Origin: Auriscalpium vulgare
Lineage: Eukaryota > Basidiomycota > Agaricomycetes > Russulales > Auriscalpiaceae
Direction of reading: 5' to 3'
DNA length: 64,000 bases
Assembly (NCBI GenBank): GCA_019915015.1
Contig: JAHBBC010000004.1
Span: 2,274,948 to 2,338,947 of the forward strand
Positions 11,520 to 21,620 of the stretch are shown here, in pieces. The position numbers were made by a program, and so were the translations under genes. Position 1 is the first letter of the stretch, and each line of letters starts with the position of its first letter. The notes below the pieces were generated by a model that searched no databases, had not been told where the DNA came from, and saw nothing but the letters and a program-made list of their open reading frames with translations.

Positions 11520-13248
11520 CTACTGCGGCAAGTGCCAGTTCAAGAGCTCGGAGCGCTTCGCCTTATCCTTCAGGGTAGCGATGAGCTTGTCCTTCACATC
11601 ATTGAATTTCTTCAAGAGTTCGGCTGACTGTGTTACCGCGAGTCGGCGGAGGACAACGGACAGGTGGTATACTTCGTTTGGGACGTAGAGGCGGAAGCGC
11701 ATGACATTCTGATCCAAGATGATGATACACTGGCCGTCATCAATATTGTGAGAAATCTCGCTAAACCAGGGAATCGAAGACGTACATCTTTGGCACTGGA
11801 GTATATGGCACCGAATAAGAGTGCCTCCAGTCCGTCGACAGCAAGGCCGAAGACCGTAAAGTCCACCACGCCGACCACCTTGAGAAAGGATACTGCAGCA
11901 ATGAGGTATAACCGAGTCTGGTTGTAACCAGTGATCGCATAAGTGGCAGGATCGTCCGAGTCCTTCTTGTATTCCACCATCAGGTAGGGCAGGAGGAGGG
12001 GAAAGGCTTTGGAAAGGGGTGCACGGACAGAGGCAGTTCCGTCACCGAGGTTGCGATCGACAAAGGTGCGAGAATCCTGGAGATCAATGTCTCCTCGTCC
12101 TCGTTTCTGCGGTACAGTCTTCGCTGGCGTCTTCTCTGACGCCGCCGTCTGGACCAACGACAGCTTCCGGATGACTTCGTCAGAGACACCGTCAAGATAT
12201 ACTGCCAGAAATCCCGCGCCGTCACACTTGCCATGTGCAGGTTCTTTGGCCAGGCGATCGTTCAGCATTTCAATGTCTGTATCACTCGCCAGGCGGGTGA
12301 CGCGAAGGCCGGCTCGGGCTTGAGCGGCCTGAAAGCACGAGAGGCGTGGGTCAACCGGTTTGAGGAACCTATATGGTGCTGTATCCTTCTGGGTCGCCCT
12401 CGACCACTCATTGGCTAAGTTCTCGCGATCCGTGATAACTTTGACTTGCGCATCGTCATCGAGTGTCGGGTAAGTCGACATCGGGTTTTTGGAATAGGCC
12501 AAGACGGTCTCTAGGCTGTACGAACCTTGTTTCAGCATGACATCAGTACGATAGTTCGTGCAGACGTACCTGGCTAATGAGCCATATACTCCGGGCAGGA
12601 ATACGAAGGCCATATAGTCGAAGAGCATGCAACACTCCGCCTCTGTGAGTGGGTTAATGTGAGAACGTTCCAAGAGATTTGCTGCCATCGCAGACACGCG
12701 AATGACGGTGTTGAGGTGCGCCTCCACGAACGCATAAACATCGCGGTCCTCGGCAGTCGGTATGGGAGTGTCTCCGCCGGCTGCACTCTGCATGAGCAAC
12801 ACAGAATTCTGCAACGATTCAATTTGCGGCACGATGTCGAGCTCGGAAGTCGGGATTATTGATCCTAGAATGGCTCCAGAGTCGGTACAATGCTTCGCCC
12901 GTCGGCTGAGCTGTGAGAAAACGAGGGTGAGGTGATGATCAGGCGCGGATAGGCTGTGCCGGCACACCTGTTCCCCAGTCCACGAGGGCGCGCGAAGCGC
13001 GATAGCACTCTCGTAGGCTTGTGAGACCAGCGCAGTGAATTCGGCTTTGCCTCCTCGGGCGAAGTAGATGGTTCCTCTGTCGAATCCGAAGTCATCCGCA
13101 GGGGATGTCACCATCTCGGAGGCACCCCTACCCGCGGCGAAGCTAAGAGTTTGGCTCACTAAGCAGCGTGCCGACACGATACAAGGAGAAACACGCACTC
13201 ACTACTGGTCATTCTCTTCGAGTTTGAGGATATAAGTTTCGCCGACAT
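11520..13248 (-). CDS. Uncharacterised conserved fungal protein, about 560 residues
   Basis: I do not recognise this protein. The main exon is an unusually long open frame of more than 500 codons. A first small exon gives MSAKLISSNSKRMTSS and joins best through a GTGCGT donor to AAGRGASEMVTSPADD. The last exon follows a roughly 54 nt intron in phase 0 after AKD and reads CIIILDQNVMRFRLYVPNEV before ending in LLNWHLPQ. The middle is alpha-helical, with a hydrophobic stretch LFDYMAFVFLPGVYGSLARY and a basic patch KRGRGDIDLQ. There is no signal peptide or clear membrane span. Long uninterrupted coding plus consistent splice phases make it a real gene. Confidence 0.75.
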
Positions 13249-13753
13249 GGTCACGGCCCTGCATTGCCCGTAAGAAGGTAGCCGGAAAGACAGGCGCGAG
13301 TGCTCACTGAGAAAAAGAGCAGTCAGAGATAGAGCTGAGTGCGGGTGGCGCTGCATTTCCTGAGCTTGATGGATGTCAGACATAAAGACAGGGGACAGGT
13401 AATAACGCGTACGAGGAAAGCGTGGACACTCCAGGCGTGGGCGTTGAAGACCGCGCGTAGCCTGGACATTGCCTGCAGTCGCCTGGCATGTGAAGGGTGA
13501 AAGCTGGGACCAGAAATCGCCACATACGATTCAGAAGCACCGTGCATCCAGTCAAGAATCCGCCTGACCTGGAAATCCTCCCCTTTTGGAGGCTTCTCGC
13601 GGATGCAACATTTGAGTTAAAAATGTCATGCCAGCGATGCATGACAGTACGCAAGCGCAGCAGGAATCCCAGAAAAATCAAAGTGTCACATGGGTCATTG
13701 AGACGTATGAGGCGGGAGGATGAAACCCGAACTACGTCCTGCATTGAGAAGCA
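13249..13753. other. Intergenic region without supported gene
   Basis: These 505 bases lie upstream of the 11520-13248 gene and downstream of the 13754-14821 gene. The short frames here lack splice-consistent partners and family motifs, so I call no gene. Confidence 0.45.
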
Positions 13754-14821
13754 TCAGTAAACGAAATCAGCCATTCCAGAAACACTGACATTCTCGATGC
13801 CATTGCTGAACCAAGCCCATGTCAGTTGACCGACGGCACTATGCTGATCGACCTGTAGGCCGACAACAGGGCCATCGAGTCCCCGGACCCGCCTTTGGTG
13901 TAATGCGCTGTCCAGAGCGTGAGGCATATCAGGAGGTGGCGCCACGAGGAACATGACCACGCCCGGGTCTCCTCCCGGAGATGGGAACGCAACAAAATGG
14001 GTAGTCAGCTCAGTTGAAGAAAGGCGAGAAGCACTTGATCCGCCGTCTAGCCCAACGTCTGCCGCTGTAAGTATTCTTGAGCATGTTACATTGAGGGTCA
14101 TATGGTGAGACTGACCAACCACTCCGCTCAATTCGCCAGCCTGCTGTATGGAAACAGCGGCGGGGGAATGACTGCCACAGGGACTCCGTGTGCTGTGGAT
14201 CCCTGGAACGACGTCGACGACAGCCAAGCTTGCCACGGCGTAGTCGTGCGACAACGGCGACTTTACAGACGAGTGCGACAGTGCGAACTTGACCTTCCCG
14301 CTGAGGAAAAGCGCGAAGGTCAGTTACGTGCGGAGGCACAAAGGATCGAGCTCACAGTGTTTTCATCCGCAACGCGCTGTAAATGAGCAATGCCCAAAAG
14401 GATGTCTTGGCTACAGAGTGCCCCGTGTCTCGCTCGTTCTCGACCGCTAAGCGTGCACAGTAGGTGGCTTCCAGTGCAAACGGGTAAAGTCTGAGTAGTT
14501 CCTGCTCGTGGACTGTTCGAGTGTCAGCTAGCAATGAAGAGGGAGCGGTTGCCACGGTTAATGTCGCGGAGGGGGCTGTGAGTTCCGCCAGTAAGTGCTG
14601 CAGTTCGGTGGGCAGCGAGGCACCCTGATGCTAAGAGAACTCAGAGTTACAACCTTCGAGAAAGATATACGTGCCCTGGGACGAACCATGACGCGTTCTA
14701 CCAGCGAAGAGGATGGTCGGGACGCTTCAAGTATCTCGAGGAGCTCCTCATCCGCAGAATATGCCATCTCGGAAGTCCCCTCGATATCAAGTCCGGCTGG
14801 TCCACTGTTCTCTGCTGACAT
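13754..14821 (-). CDS. Uncharacterised fungal protein, about 270 residues, spliced
   Basis: I do not recognise the family. A likely start at 14821 gives MSAENSGPAGLDIEGTSEMA. A second exon reads QGASLPTELQHLLAEL and on to VHEQELLRLYPFALEA. A third joins in phase (RMKTL to GKVKFALSHSS) and continues HDYAVASLAVVDVVPG. A fourth, after a phase-1 intron, ends in WAWFSNGIENVSVSGMADFV. The exon 1/exon 2 junction near 14650-14700 does not splice cleanly in the frames I tried, so the N-terminus is uncertain. The composition is soluble with no signal peptide. The stop is at 13754-13756. Confidence 0.5.
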
Positions 14822-15022
14822 GGAAAGAGTCTGGGCCTGGCAAGTCGACTGCAAGCTTGTGCAAAGCACCGCGTAAACACTCGTGTAAGAAGAGCTGGAC
14901 CTGGAAAGCAAGAAGAAAGGGTCCCCAAATTCGGAAGGCGGCTTATGTCATTTAGAGTGGTCCGGCCCAGGGGATTTACCTTTGCTTTTTTATATTATGC
15001 GTATTACAGGTGTCCGGATCTG

Positions 15023-17476
15023 CTATGGAGGAAGTAAAGCAACAATGCCAGCCTGCAGCATGATGGGCGCGTACACGACGCACACCAGCGGGGCGAACCA
15101 CACGCCGAGCACTTCCCACTGCCACACGGCCTCGCGCACCTGCGCCCCGTGCGCCAGCCACCCCAGCGCGAGCACCGCGTACTCCACGTAGCGCAGCAGG
15201 CCCGCGGTCGGCGACGCCGGTGCGCCCGCGAGCGACAGCGGCGCGCCGAACACGACCGCGAGGAGCGCGGCGAGCGAAAAGTTGAGCACGGAGGTGACGG
15301 AGATGAGCGTGCTCGCGAGGCACAACGTGAGCGCCTTCAGGAGGAGCGAAAGCGGCGCGGCTGTGGAGGAGGCGGCGGCGGGCGCGGGGTAGGCGTCGGT
15401 GAATATGAGTTGGACGCCCAACGGGATGGCGGCGAGCAGGAGCATCAGGGGGAGGGCGAGGGCCTGGGGAGTGTGTTAGTGCAACGCGCGACGCGTATAT
15501 ATGTCCACGTACCGCCTGCTGCGCTATGAACCATCGCGAAGAAAGTATCAAGAACAGGAGCGCGCCGCCGACGTGTGTGGCGATCATGATGCCCAGTGCA
15601 GGGATCACATCCCTGCTGCGCGTCACCCACCGCTTCTGCTTCTGCTGCTTGCCGCTCTCCTTCGCATCGGCGCCGCCATCGTCGTCCACGATCTCGACCC
15701 AGCCCGCGCTTACCCACTCGCCCATGCCACCGAACATCAGTGCGACAGCCACGAGGACGGCGCTTGGGAGGTACATGCCGATTTTGAGAAACTTGCCCGG
15801 GGTCGTGAGGATGTAGAAGAAGAACGACGCGTGGAGACGCTCGAGGAGGTTGTTCATCGTGCGGAGCGTGGATTCAACAGTCCTGTACGCGGCGGTCAAC
15901 GAGCGCAGACCGGAGAACAGACGGGCTATGCATACCGGCCGAGAGCATAGAAGCCGTGTGGCCCGTTCGAGGGTACAGCGAAAAGGGTAACAGCATCTAT
16001 GCGATATCTGTAGATGTATCATCAGCAAGGAGGATACGAACGAGGAAGGAGAACAACACACTGATGAAAAAGCCCGTGTGCTCCGCTTGCGCGGCCCCGC
16101 GCCTGATATGCCATATGTCGAAAAACATTCTTTGCTCTATAGCCGTACTCGATGACGTCTCTGTGTTCGCGAATAGGCTGCGGGACCCATGATGGTATCA
16201 ACTTGAGCACGTCCTGCCGGCCGGGCCATTCGGAAGAGTCGAAGTGGTCGTACAGGATGACCGGAACGCCAGCGGTGTGGTGTGCGATCACACGGACGGA
16301 GTTGAGCAGGTCTTGGTTCGGAAGACGGCCGTTGAGTCCCTCTGTCGGGAACGGTCATTAGTCGGGGAGATGAGGTCTGCGGGCAGCGGGCCGTACCACG
16401 AAATATACCAAGGTGAGAGAATGAGTGGCCGGGATAATCTAAGTTAAGAGCCGTCCATATGACGCCTGATGACAGTTCCAGCTCATCGGCCTGCATGTCT
16501 TCGTGCAAGTCAGCAAGAAATACAGGCCATATAGACGACTAGGAGCTTACTGGACTGTGTAGAACCATGGTATGTGCTTAACCATGCGTGCATGCCATCG
16601 AGGTGGCTGTCACTCAACACAAAAATCAGGTCCTTCGACCAGTGTGAGTACCCTGGGGGAGATCGTTGGGCATGCGTTCGAGAGGATCCACGAATTGGAC
16701 TTGCTCGTTAAGAATGCGGAGAGCGCGAGGACAGTTGACAGCCCGCGAAGGTTGTAGCCATCGGTGAGGCTGAGCCATGAAGCACTGATGACAATTGCTT
16801 CTGTACCAGACGCGCGAGGAGCTGTGTATATGGCGTAAGCATTGACGCCTCGGGAAACCTGGGGTGTGAGCTGTCAAGAAATGGTGAATTTGCTATCCGA
16901 ATGGTAACACACCCCGAGACTGGACCTAATCGAGTAGGACTGTGTCGATGCTGGTACTCCTAGCTTCGTAAACTCATCCACGAAGTACCTCGCGCGCCTG
17001 CAGACGTAGTGAGGATAAGTGAGATACTTGAGAACACCGCCTCCCTCACTCTTCGGATGACGCGTTCCGGTCTCGCAGAGCCTCCAGTTCGGCGAGGTAG
17101 TCATCCGCACGGCGAACCTCTCCCCAGCTCCAGTATGTGTTGACCTGCGAAAACGGGATGTTAGCCAATGTCGGGCTCCGAGCGGTCATAACGTACCTGG
17201 GCTGGTTGCAAGGCGTTCTCGTCGATGTACGTCTCGGACCCCCCCAGTTGCGGTGATGGTAATGCCAGCATCCAGACATACCCGGCGACTAGAAGTAACA
17301 CTCTGGGAGGTTGAGGACCTCCGGGGCTACAGGTGCTTCGGAACGCACCTGAGAATGGCGAGATTGCTCCAGAGAGCCGCAGTTAGCTTCCTTCGCCGTC
17401 GAACTTTCGCGCCATTGTCACCGGAGGAGAGAGCACTGCGTATTCGGGAGCGTACGCGCACAGCCAAGGACGGCAT
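15023..17476 (-). CDS. GAA1: GPI transamidase component GAA1
   Basis: GAA1 presents the GPI anchor in the ER transamidase complex. The start at 17476 gives MPSLAVRVRSRIRSAL, then RRRRKLTAALWSNLAIL, a spliced first membrane span VLLLVAGYVWMLAL and the lumenal start NALQPAQVNTYWSWGE. Further exons carry the M28-peptidase-like lumenal domain: ELELSSGVIWTALNLDYPG, then VIAHHTAGVPVILYDHFDSS, AKNVFRHMAYQARG, AVTLFAVPSNGPHGFYALGR and TVESTLRTMNNLLERLHASF. The C-terminal part has several hydrophobic spans (FFFYIL, LIMIATHVGGALLFLIL, repeated LLA.. helices) and ends in IVALLPP. The many introns are about 45-60 nt. Family signatures appear in the correct order over the whole length. Confidence 0.93.
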
Positions 17477-18074
17477 AAGAGGAGTATATGCAGCCAAGTA
17501 AACTGCAGGTCAATTGAACGATGCGGACTCGCGCGACGCGGAGGCTGGCAGTGGGACCATCGGTCGCACGTTCACGTGATGCTGACTCGTCCGAGTCGTC
17601 GACGCCCGGCCCGGGCCAGTGGACCCTGGTACTTTCCAATTCCAATGTTCCATCACTCATCCCAGCACATGTGTCGCTAGGCCCGCGCGTAACGACTGAC
17701 GAATACTGTTGTGACTGCCAGCGGCTGTATCAATGTGCTAGATGCCGGCGTGGAGGCAACAAGAAGCTCTCGCAGTTGGCCCTGTAAGCGGCCCTCGGTC
17801 ATGATCCCCCATTCTAACAGGTTACAGCAGGCGGCCCTGATGTCTACTGATCACCCGACATGGACGCAGGTAACCGGTGACCAGGAGAAGACCCACTGTC
17901 GCAATTTTTATGGACGAGTGCTCTCCGAAGTTGCGCCATTTCCCCGCGGCTACTCACGGCAACTCTTCTCTCGAGTAGCGTGCTAAATGCATCCAGCCTC
18001 GCCATAATGGCCTTTCAAGGACAGGAATTTCAAGTGCAGCGTGGCACTGGCCAACATCCACTTCATACGACGAC
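17477..18074. other. Divergent intergenic region GAA1 / GH131
   Basis: This 598 bp gap lies between the GAA1 start and the GH131 start. A frame of 88 codons at 17521-17787 has a CDCQRLYQCARC cluster but no splice partner or known family, so I do not call it as a gene. The gap probably holds both promoters. Confidence 0.4.
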
Positions 18075-19184
18075 ATGCGTGTCATCGCCGTTGGCACGTT
18101 CTTCGCTTTCATTTCACTCTCGCGTGCGACCCGCGTCTTGTGGGATGGCCGTGCGCCGTTCAATTACACAGAAGCGGATCTGGACGCGTCCGACGGCCCA
18201 TATCTGAGGTGAGTTCGCGGTAGTAGTCTCCCGTTCGCATGAGGGATGGTAGATCAAGATGCGCAGCGTCGTGAAGGGAACGCAGAACGCCAGCCACGTA
18301 CGCCAATACATCTTCTTTCACGGGTATCATCATTTGCCTGACCCTCGCTCGTGCAGTACGTTTCATTTCTTGGGCACAGCGTCGCACCCACTCCACTATG
18401 GGCGCAGCCGGAGCAGACCATCCTCAGCACCATTGACAACACATCCATATTTACGCCGGGGTCTTCTCCGCCGCAGACCGGCTTTCGTCGGGGAGAGATC
18501 ATCGCGCAACCGTATGCTGGCGCAAACCGGACGATCTTTGACTCGGAAATCGAAACGGGGGTCTCTGCCTTCCACTTCTCGGTCCAGTCGGTGAAAGCGC
18601 TGCCGCTCAATTACACGCACGAATATCAAGTTGTCTGGATCGAGCCAACGGATGGCACTCACGTTTTTGATTTACAAATCGGTGGGTAGCTGAACGATCT
18701 CCCTTCACGATGTGTTGCGAGAATTGTATGTTCAGGGACGCCCTTCAACACGACGCCGTCCGCTGCGTCGCATGACCTCAAAATACGAACTCACAACCGC
18801 ACTGTGATCTTCAGCACGCCCTTCGTCCCCGAGCAGTGGCACAACTTTGCCGTTGTCGTCGACTGGACGAGGCTTACAGTCAGAACCTTCTACTCCATCG
18901 GGGCAGGCCATCTGTCGGCCGTCTCTCCAACAGTGGCCAACACTGGGGTTACGAGCGGGGCCGACGGGCAGGGCGAATTTCATTTCGGCATCCTGAAGGT
19001 GGGTGTGGGATGTCGTCTCACGAGGAGAAGTGAGATAACATACCGATTGCAGCTACCGTTGATCGACCCGAGCCAGCCAGCCGCGGAACAAGGAGATGTT
19101 GTTCATTTTGGGATCCAAGAAGGGGACAAGGAAGGATTGCTGTATTCCGGGGTATTTGTGGAGGGCGCGGGGACGGAGATATAG
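18075..19184 (+). CDS. Secreted beta-glucanase, glycoside hydrolase family 131
   Basis: GH131 enzymes cut beta-1,3/1,6- and beta-1,4-glucans of plant and fungal walls and are found in fungi and oomycetes. The start at 18075 gives a short signal peptide, MRVIAVGTFFAFISLSRA, then TRVLWDGRAPFNYTEADLDA. A 33 nt exon inside the intron region encodes VVKGTQNASH and joins to YVSFLGHSVAPTPLW. Later signatures are DNTSIFTPGS, GFRRGEIIAQP, LNYTHEYQVVWIEPTDGTH, WHNFAVVVDWTRLTV, GQGEFHFGILK, and, after the last intron, EQGDVVHFGIQEG. The end is VFVEGAGTEI. Five exons all keep frame. There is no carbohydrate-binding module. A role in wood or wall polysaccharide breakdown is inferred from the family. Confidence 0.92.
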
Positions 19185-20698
19185 GTCTGGTTGGCAATGT
19201 CCGGAGCCGTTCTGTTTCGCGGTGGGCGCAACTTTGCTCAATTGCACTAGTTCTATATACCTACTTGACTTCCTGCCTCTTGTTCTCGAAAAATGCGCCG
19301 AACTCGCTCCTGTGGCCTGCTTGCACGTGGTGCCAAGTCGGCGCCTTTTTGACAGTGATGACACACGCGAGGATACGAGGTCCCTTCGTACTGCGATTTA
19401 TGATTTATGTCTCCATCGCTGCACATCGCCATAATCACGGAACCAGGACTATCCTCTGCAGCATCTCCAGCTTGCTCGCTGTGTGCTCCGAGGTGCCCCG
19501 TTCAACACCCATCGGCGTTCTTTCATGTCACATACCAATCGCTTCAGCCTAGCGAATGTCATAGGATTCTGGACTCACGCGCCGTAAGTACAAGCCTTTT
19601 CTCTCTGTGAGCCTGCTGGTGCTCATACCAGACCACCAGCCTTGCGCTGAAGCCCTCTCCACCCGGCCCATTTGGCACATGAGACCGTGACAGCCATCTC
19701 ACCACGCCCGCGAACGTACCTGGTTGGCGCCCATGCAGGCAGACGGGATGGGCAGTTCGAGGAGTACGGGCGATGGCGACCCGGGTCGAACGGTGCGTAG
19801 ATTCTGACTTATATCTGTGCTTCGCTGACACCGTCTATAGACCCCACGCGCGAAACTGGACTTACGCGGCCGTCATTCTCAATGTCATGGGCCTGCGTCC
19901 CATGCGTCGACAGTAAATCCTTCTTCCCTTCGCAACACCGCCATTTCACAATCCTTCGACCCTCGTTGTCCGGCGAACACGAGCGGTACAACCATCCTCC
20001 TAGGAAGTAGGACTTTGCGGATGCTTTTGCCGCGTTGGCCAAATCTTCACGGACATCCTCGCGGCCGAAGCACGTTTGGTGATGCCTGGATAGTGCGTTC
20101 GGAGAGAAGATACAGAGAGACCCGCGCGCTGATCCCATCGTCTCTGTGACCGCACATGGGATCCTACCACCGGAACGGCCGGGCAGTCTTACGCAGGTGC
20201 GTTACATACCAGCTGCTCACCGACCTTGTCTATACGCTACGACCGTTCATCAAGTCCTCGTTGCGCGCAACGCTTTACTCATTACGGCCCGCACACAGAG
20301 AAATACGGACTGGGAGGACATCGAGCCGTACTACTTGGAGCGCGACGTCAACCTGCACGAGCCATTGAGGGTGCAATACAACCCTAATTTGGTCACGACT
20401 CAGGCGAACTTTGGCCGCGAGGAGAACTATTGCGTATCACATGCTTTCAACCCCACTATGTTTGCCAGAGCAGCAGTGCTGATAAATATAATGAATTGTA
20501 TAGCACACGAGCGAAGCTAAAGCGATGAGGAAGCGATGAGGCGCCGCGTCTGGGTATCAGTCTTAAATACTGTCCGCACTCTGAAAGAAACAGGAATCCA
20601 TAGACGACATGCCAGTGCCCCGAATGTGCATGCAAATTGATTGACCTGCAGCAGACGTTAGTGCTTGCTCACAGGGGAGGATGCAAAGCAAACACACC
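19185..20698. other. Low-coding accessory stretch with an unassigned exon cluster
   Basis: No complete gene can be built in these 1.5 kb. On the plus strand a plausible exon pair joins the frame ending PPERPGSLTQ at 20196 to one reading NTDWEDIEPYYLERDVNLHE and NYCVSHAFNPTMFARAA, with stop at 20520. The preceding frames contain stops. It could be the 3' end of a decayed gene or of an unknown one. I recognise no family in it. Confidence 0.35.
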
Positions 20699-21620
20699 TC
20701 AATGCCAAAGGTCTTCATCGACGACCTCCGCATCCCAGATACGAACAGTGCGGTCTTCCGAGCCCGACGCAACAAGCTTACCATCTGGGGAGTATGCGAC
20801 AGACCAAATCTCCTCTGTGTGCCCTCTCAACGGCCCCGCCACCGTCTTCCCTGTCTGAGCATCCCAGATGCGAATTGTCCGGTCGTCCGAGCCCGAGACA
20901 ACGCACTTGCCACCGGGGGAGAAAGCGACAGACGAGAAAAAACTTCCGTATGTTTGCCCCGTGAACGGCCCTGCCACCGTCTGTCCCGTCTGGGCATCCC
21001 ATGTTCGAATGGTCTGGTCGTACGAGCCAGAGACTACGCGCATGCCATCGGGGGAGAACGCAACAGACCGGACATAACCCTGGTGCCCCGAAATTGGCCC
21101 TGCCACCGTCTCTCCCGTCTGGGCATTCCAGATCCGAATTGTCATGTCGCAAGAGCCAGAGACGACGCGCGTGCCATCGGGGGAGAAGGCAACAGACATA
21201 ACGATGCTTTTGTGATCCGTGAACGGTCCTGCCACCGTCTTCCCCGTCTGGGCATCCCAGATGCGAATCGTCTCGTCGAGCGAGCCCGAGACGACGTGCG
21301 TGCCATCGGGGGAGAACGCGACAGACAGAACCGACGACTTATGCCCCGTGAACGGCCCTGCCACCGTCTCCCCCGTCAGGGAATCCCAGATGCGAATTGT
21401 GTCATCATCGGAGCCCGAGACAATGTGCGCGCCATTTGGGGAGAACGCGACTGACCGTACCCAGCTTTTGTGCCCCGTGAACGGCACTCCCACCGTCTCC
21501 CCCGTTTTTACGTCCCAGATTCGGATCGTACTGTCTTTCGAGCCCGAAGCGATGCGCTTGCTATCGGGGGAGAATGCTACCGAGTTGACCGCGCCCTGGT
21601 GTCCGCGACATAACCTGATT
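20699..21620 (-). repeat. Seven tandem WD40 repeat units inside the DUF2235 fusion gene
   Basis: Seven units of 129 nt (43 residues; the sixth is slightly longer) follow each other, each ending near TIRIWDAQTG and starting with GPFTGHKS or similar. Units 2 to 6 are far more alike than WD repeats in ordinary housekeeping proteins, at both protein and DNA level. Seven blades are enough to close a single propeller. Confidence 0.88.

Noticed and set aside
17521..17787. 88-codon frame with CDCQRLYQCARC as a small zinc protein
   Set aside because: No start context, splice partner or known family; it lies in a divergent promoter region.
20681..21454. 257-codon plus-strand frame with repeated ARDD.RAIGGE.DR text
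   Set aside because: It is the antisense shadow of the WD40 repeats; its periodicity comes from the 129 nt repeat units on the other strand.
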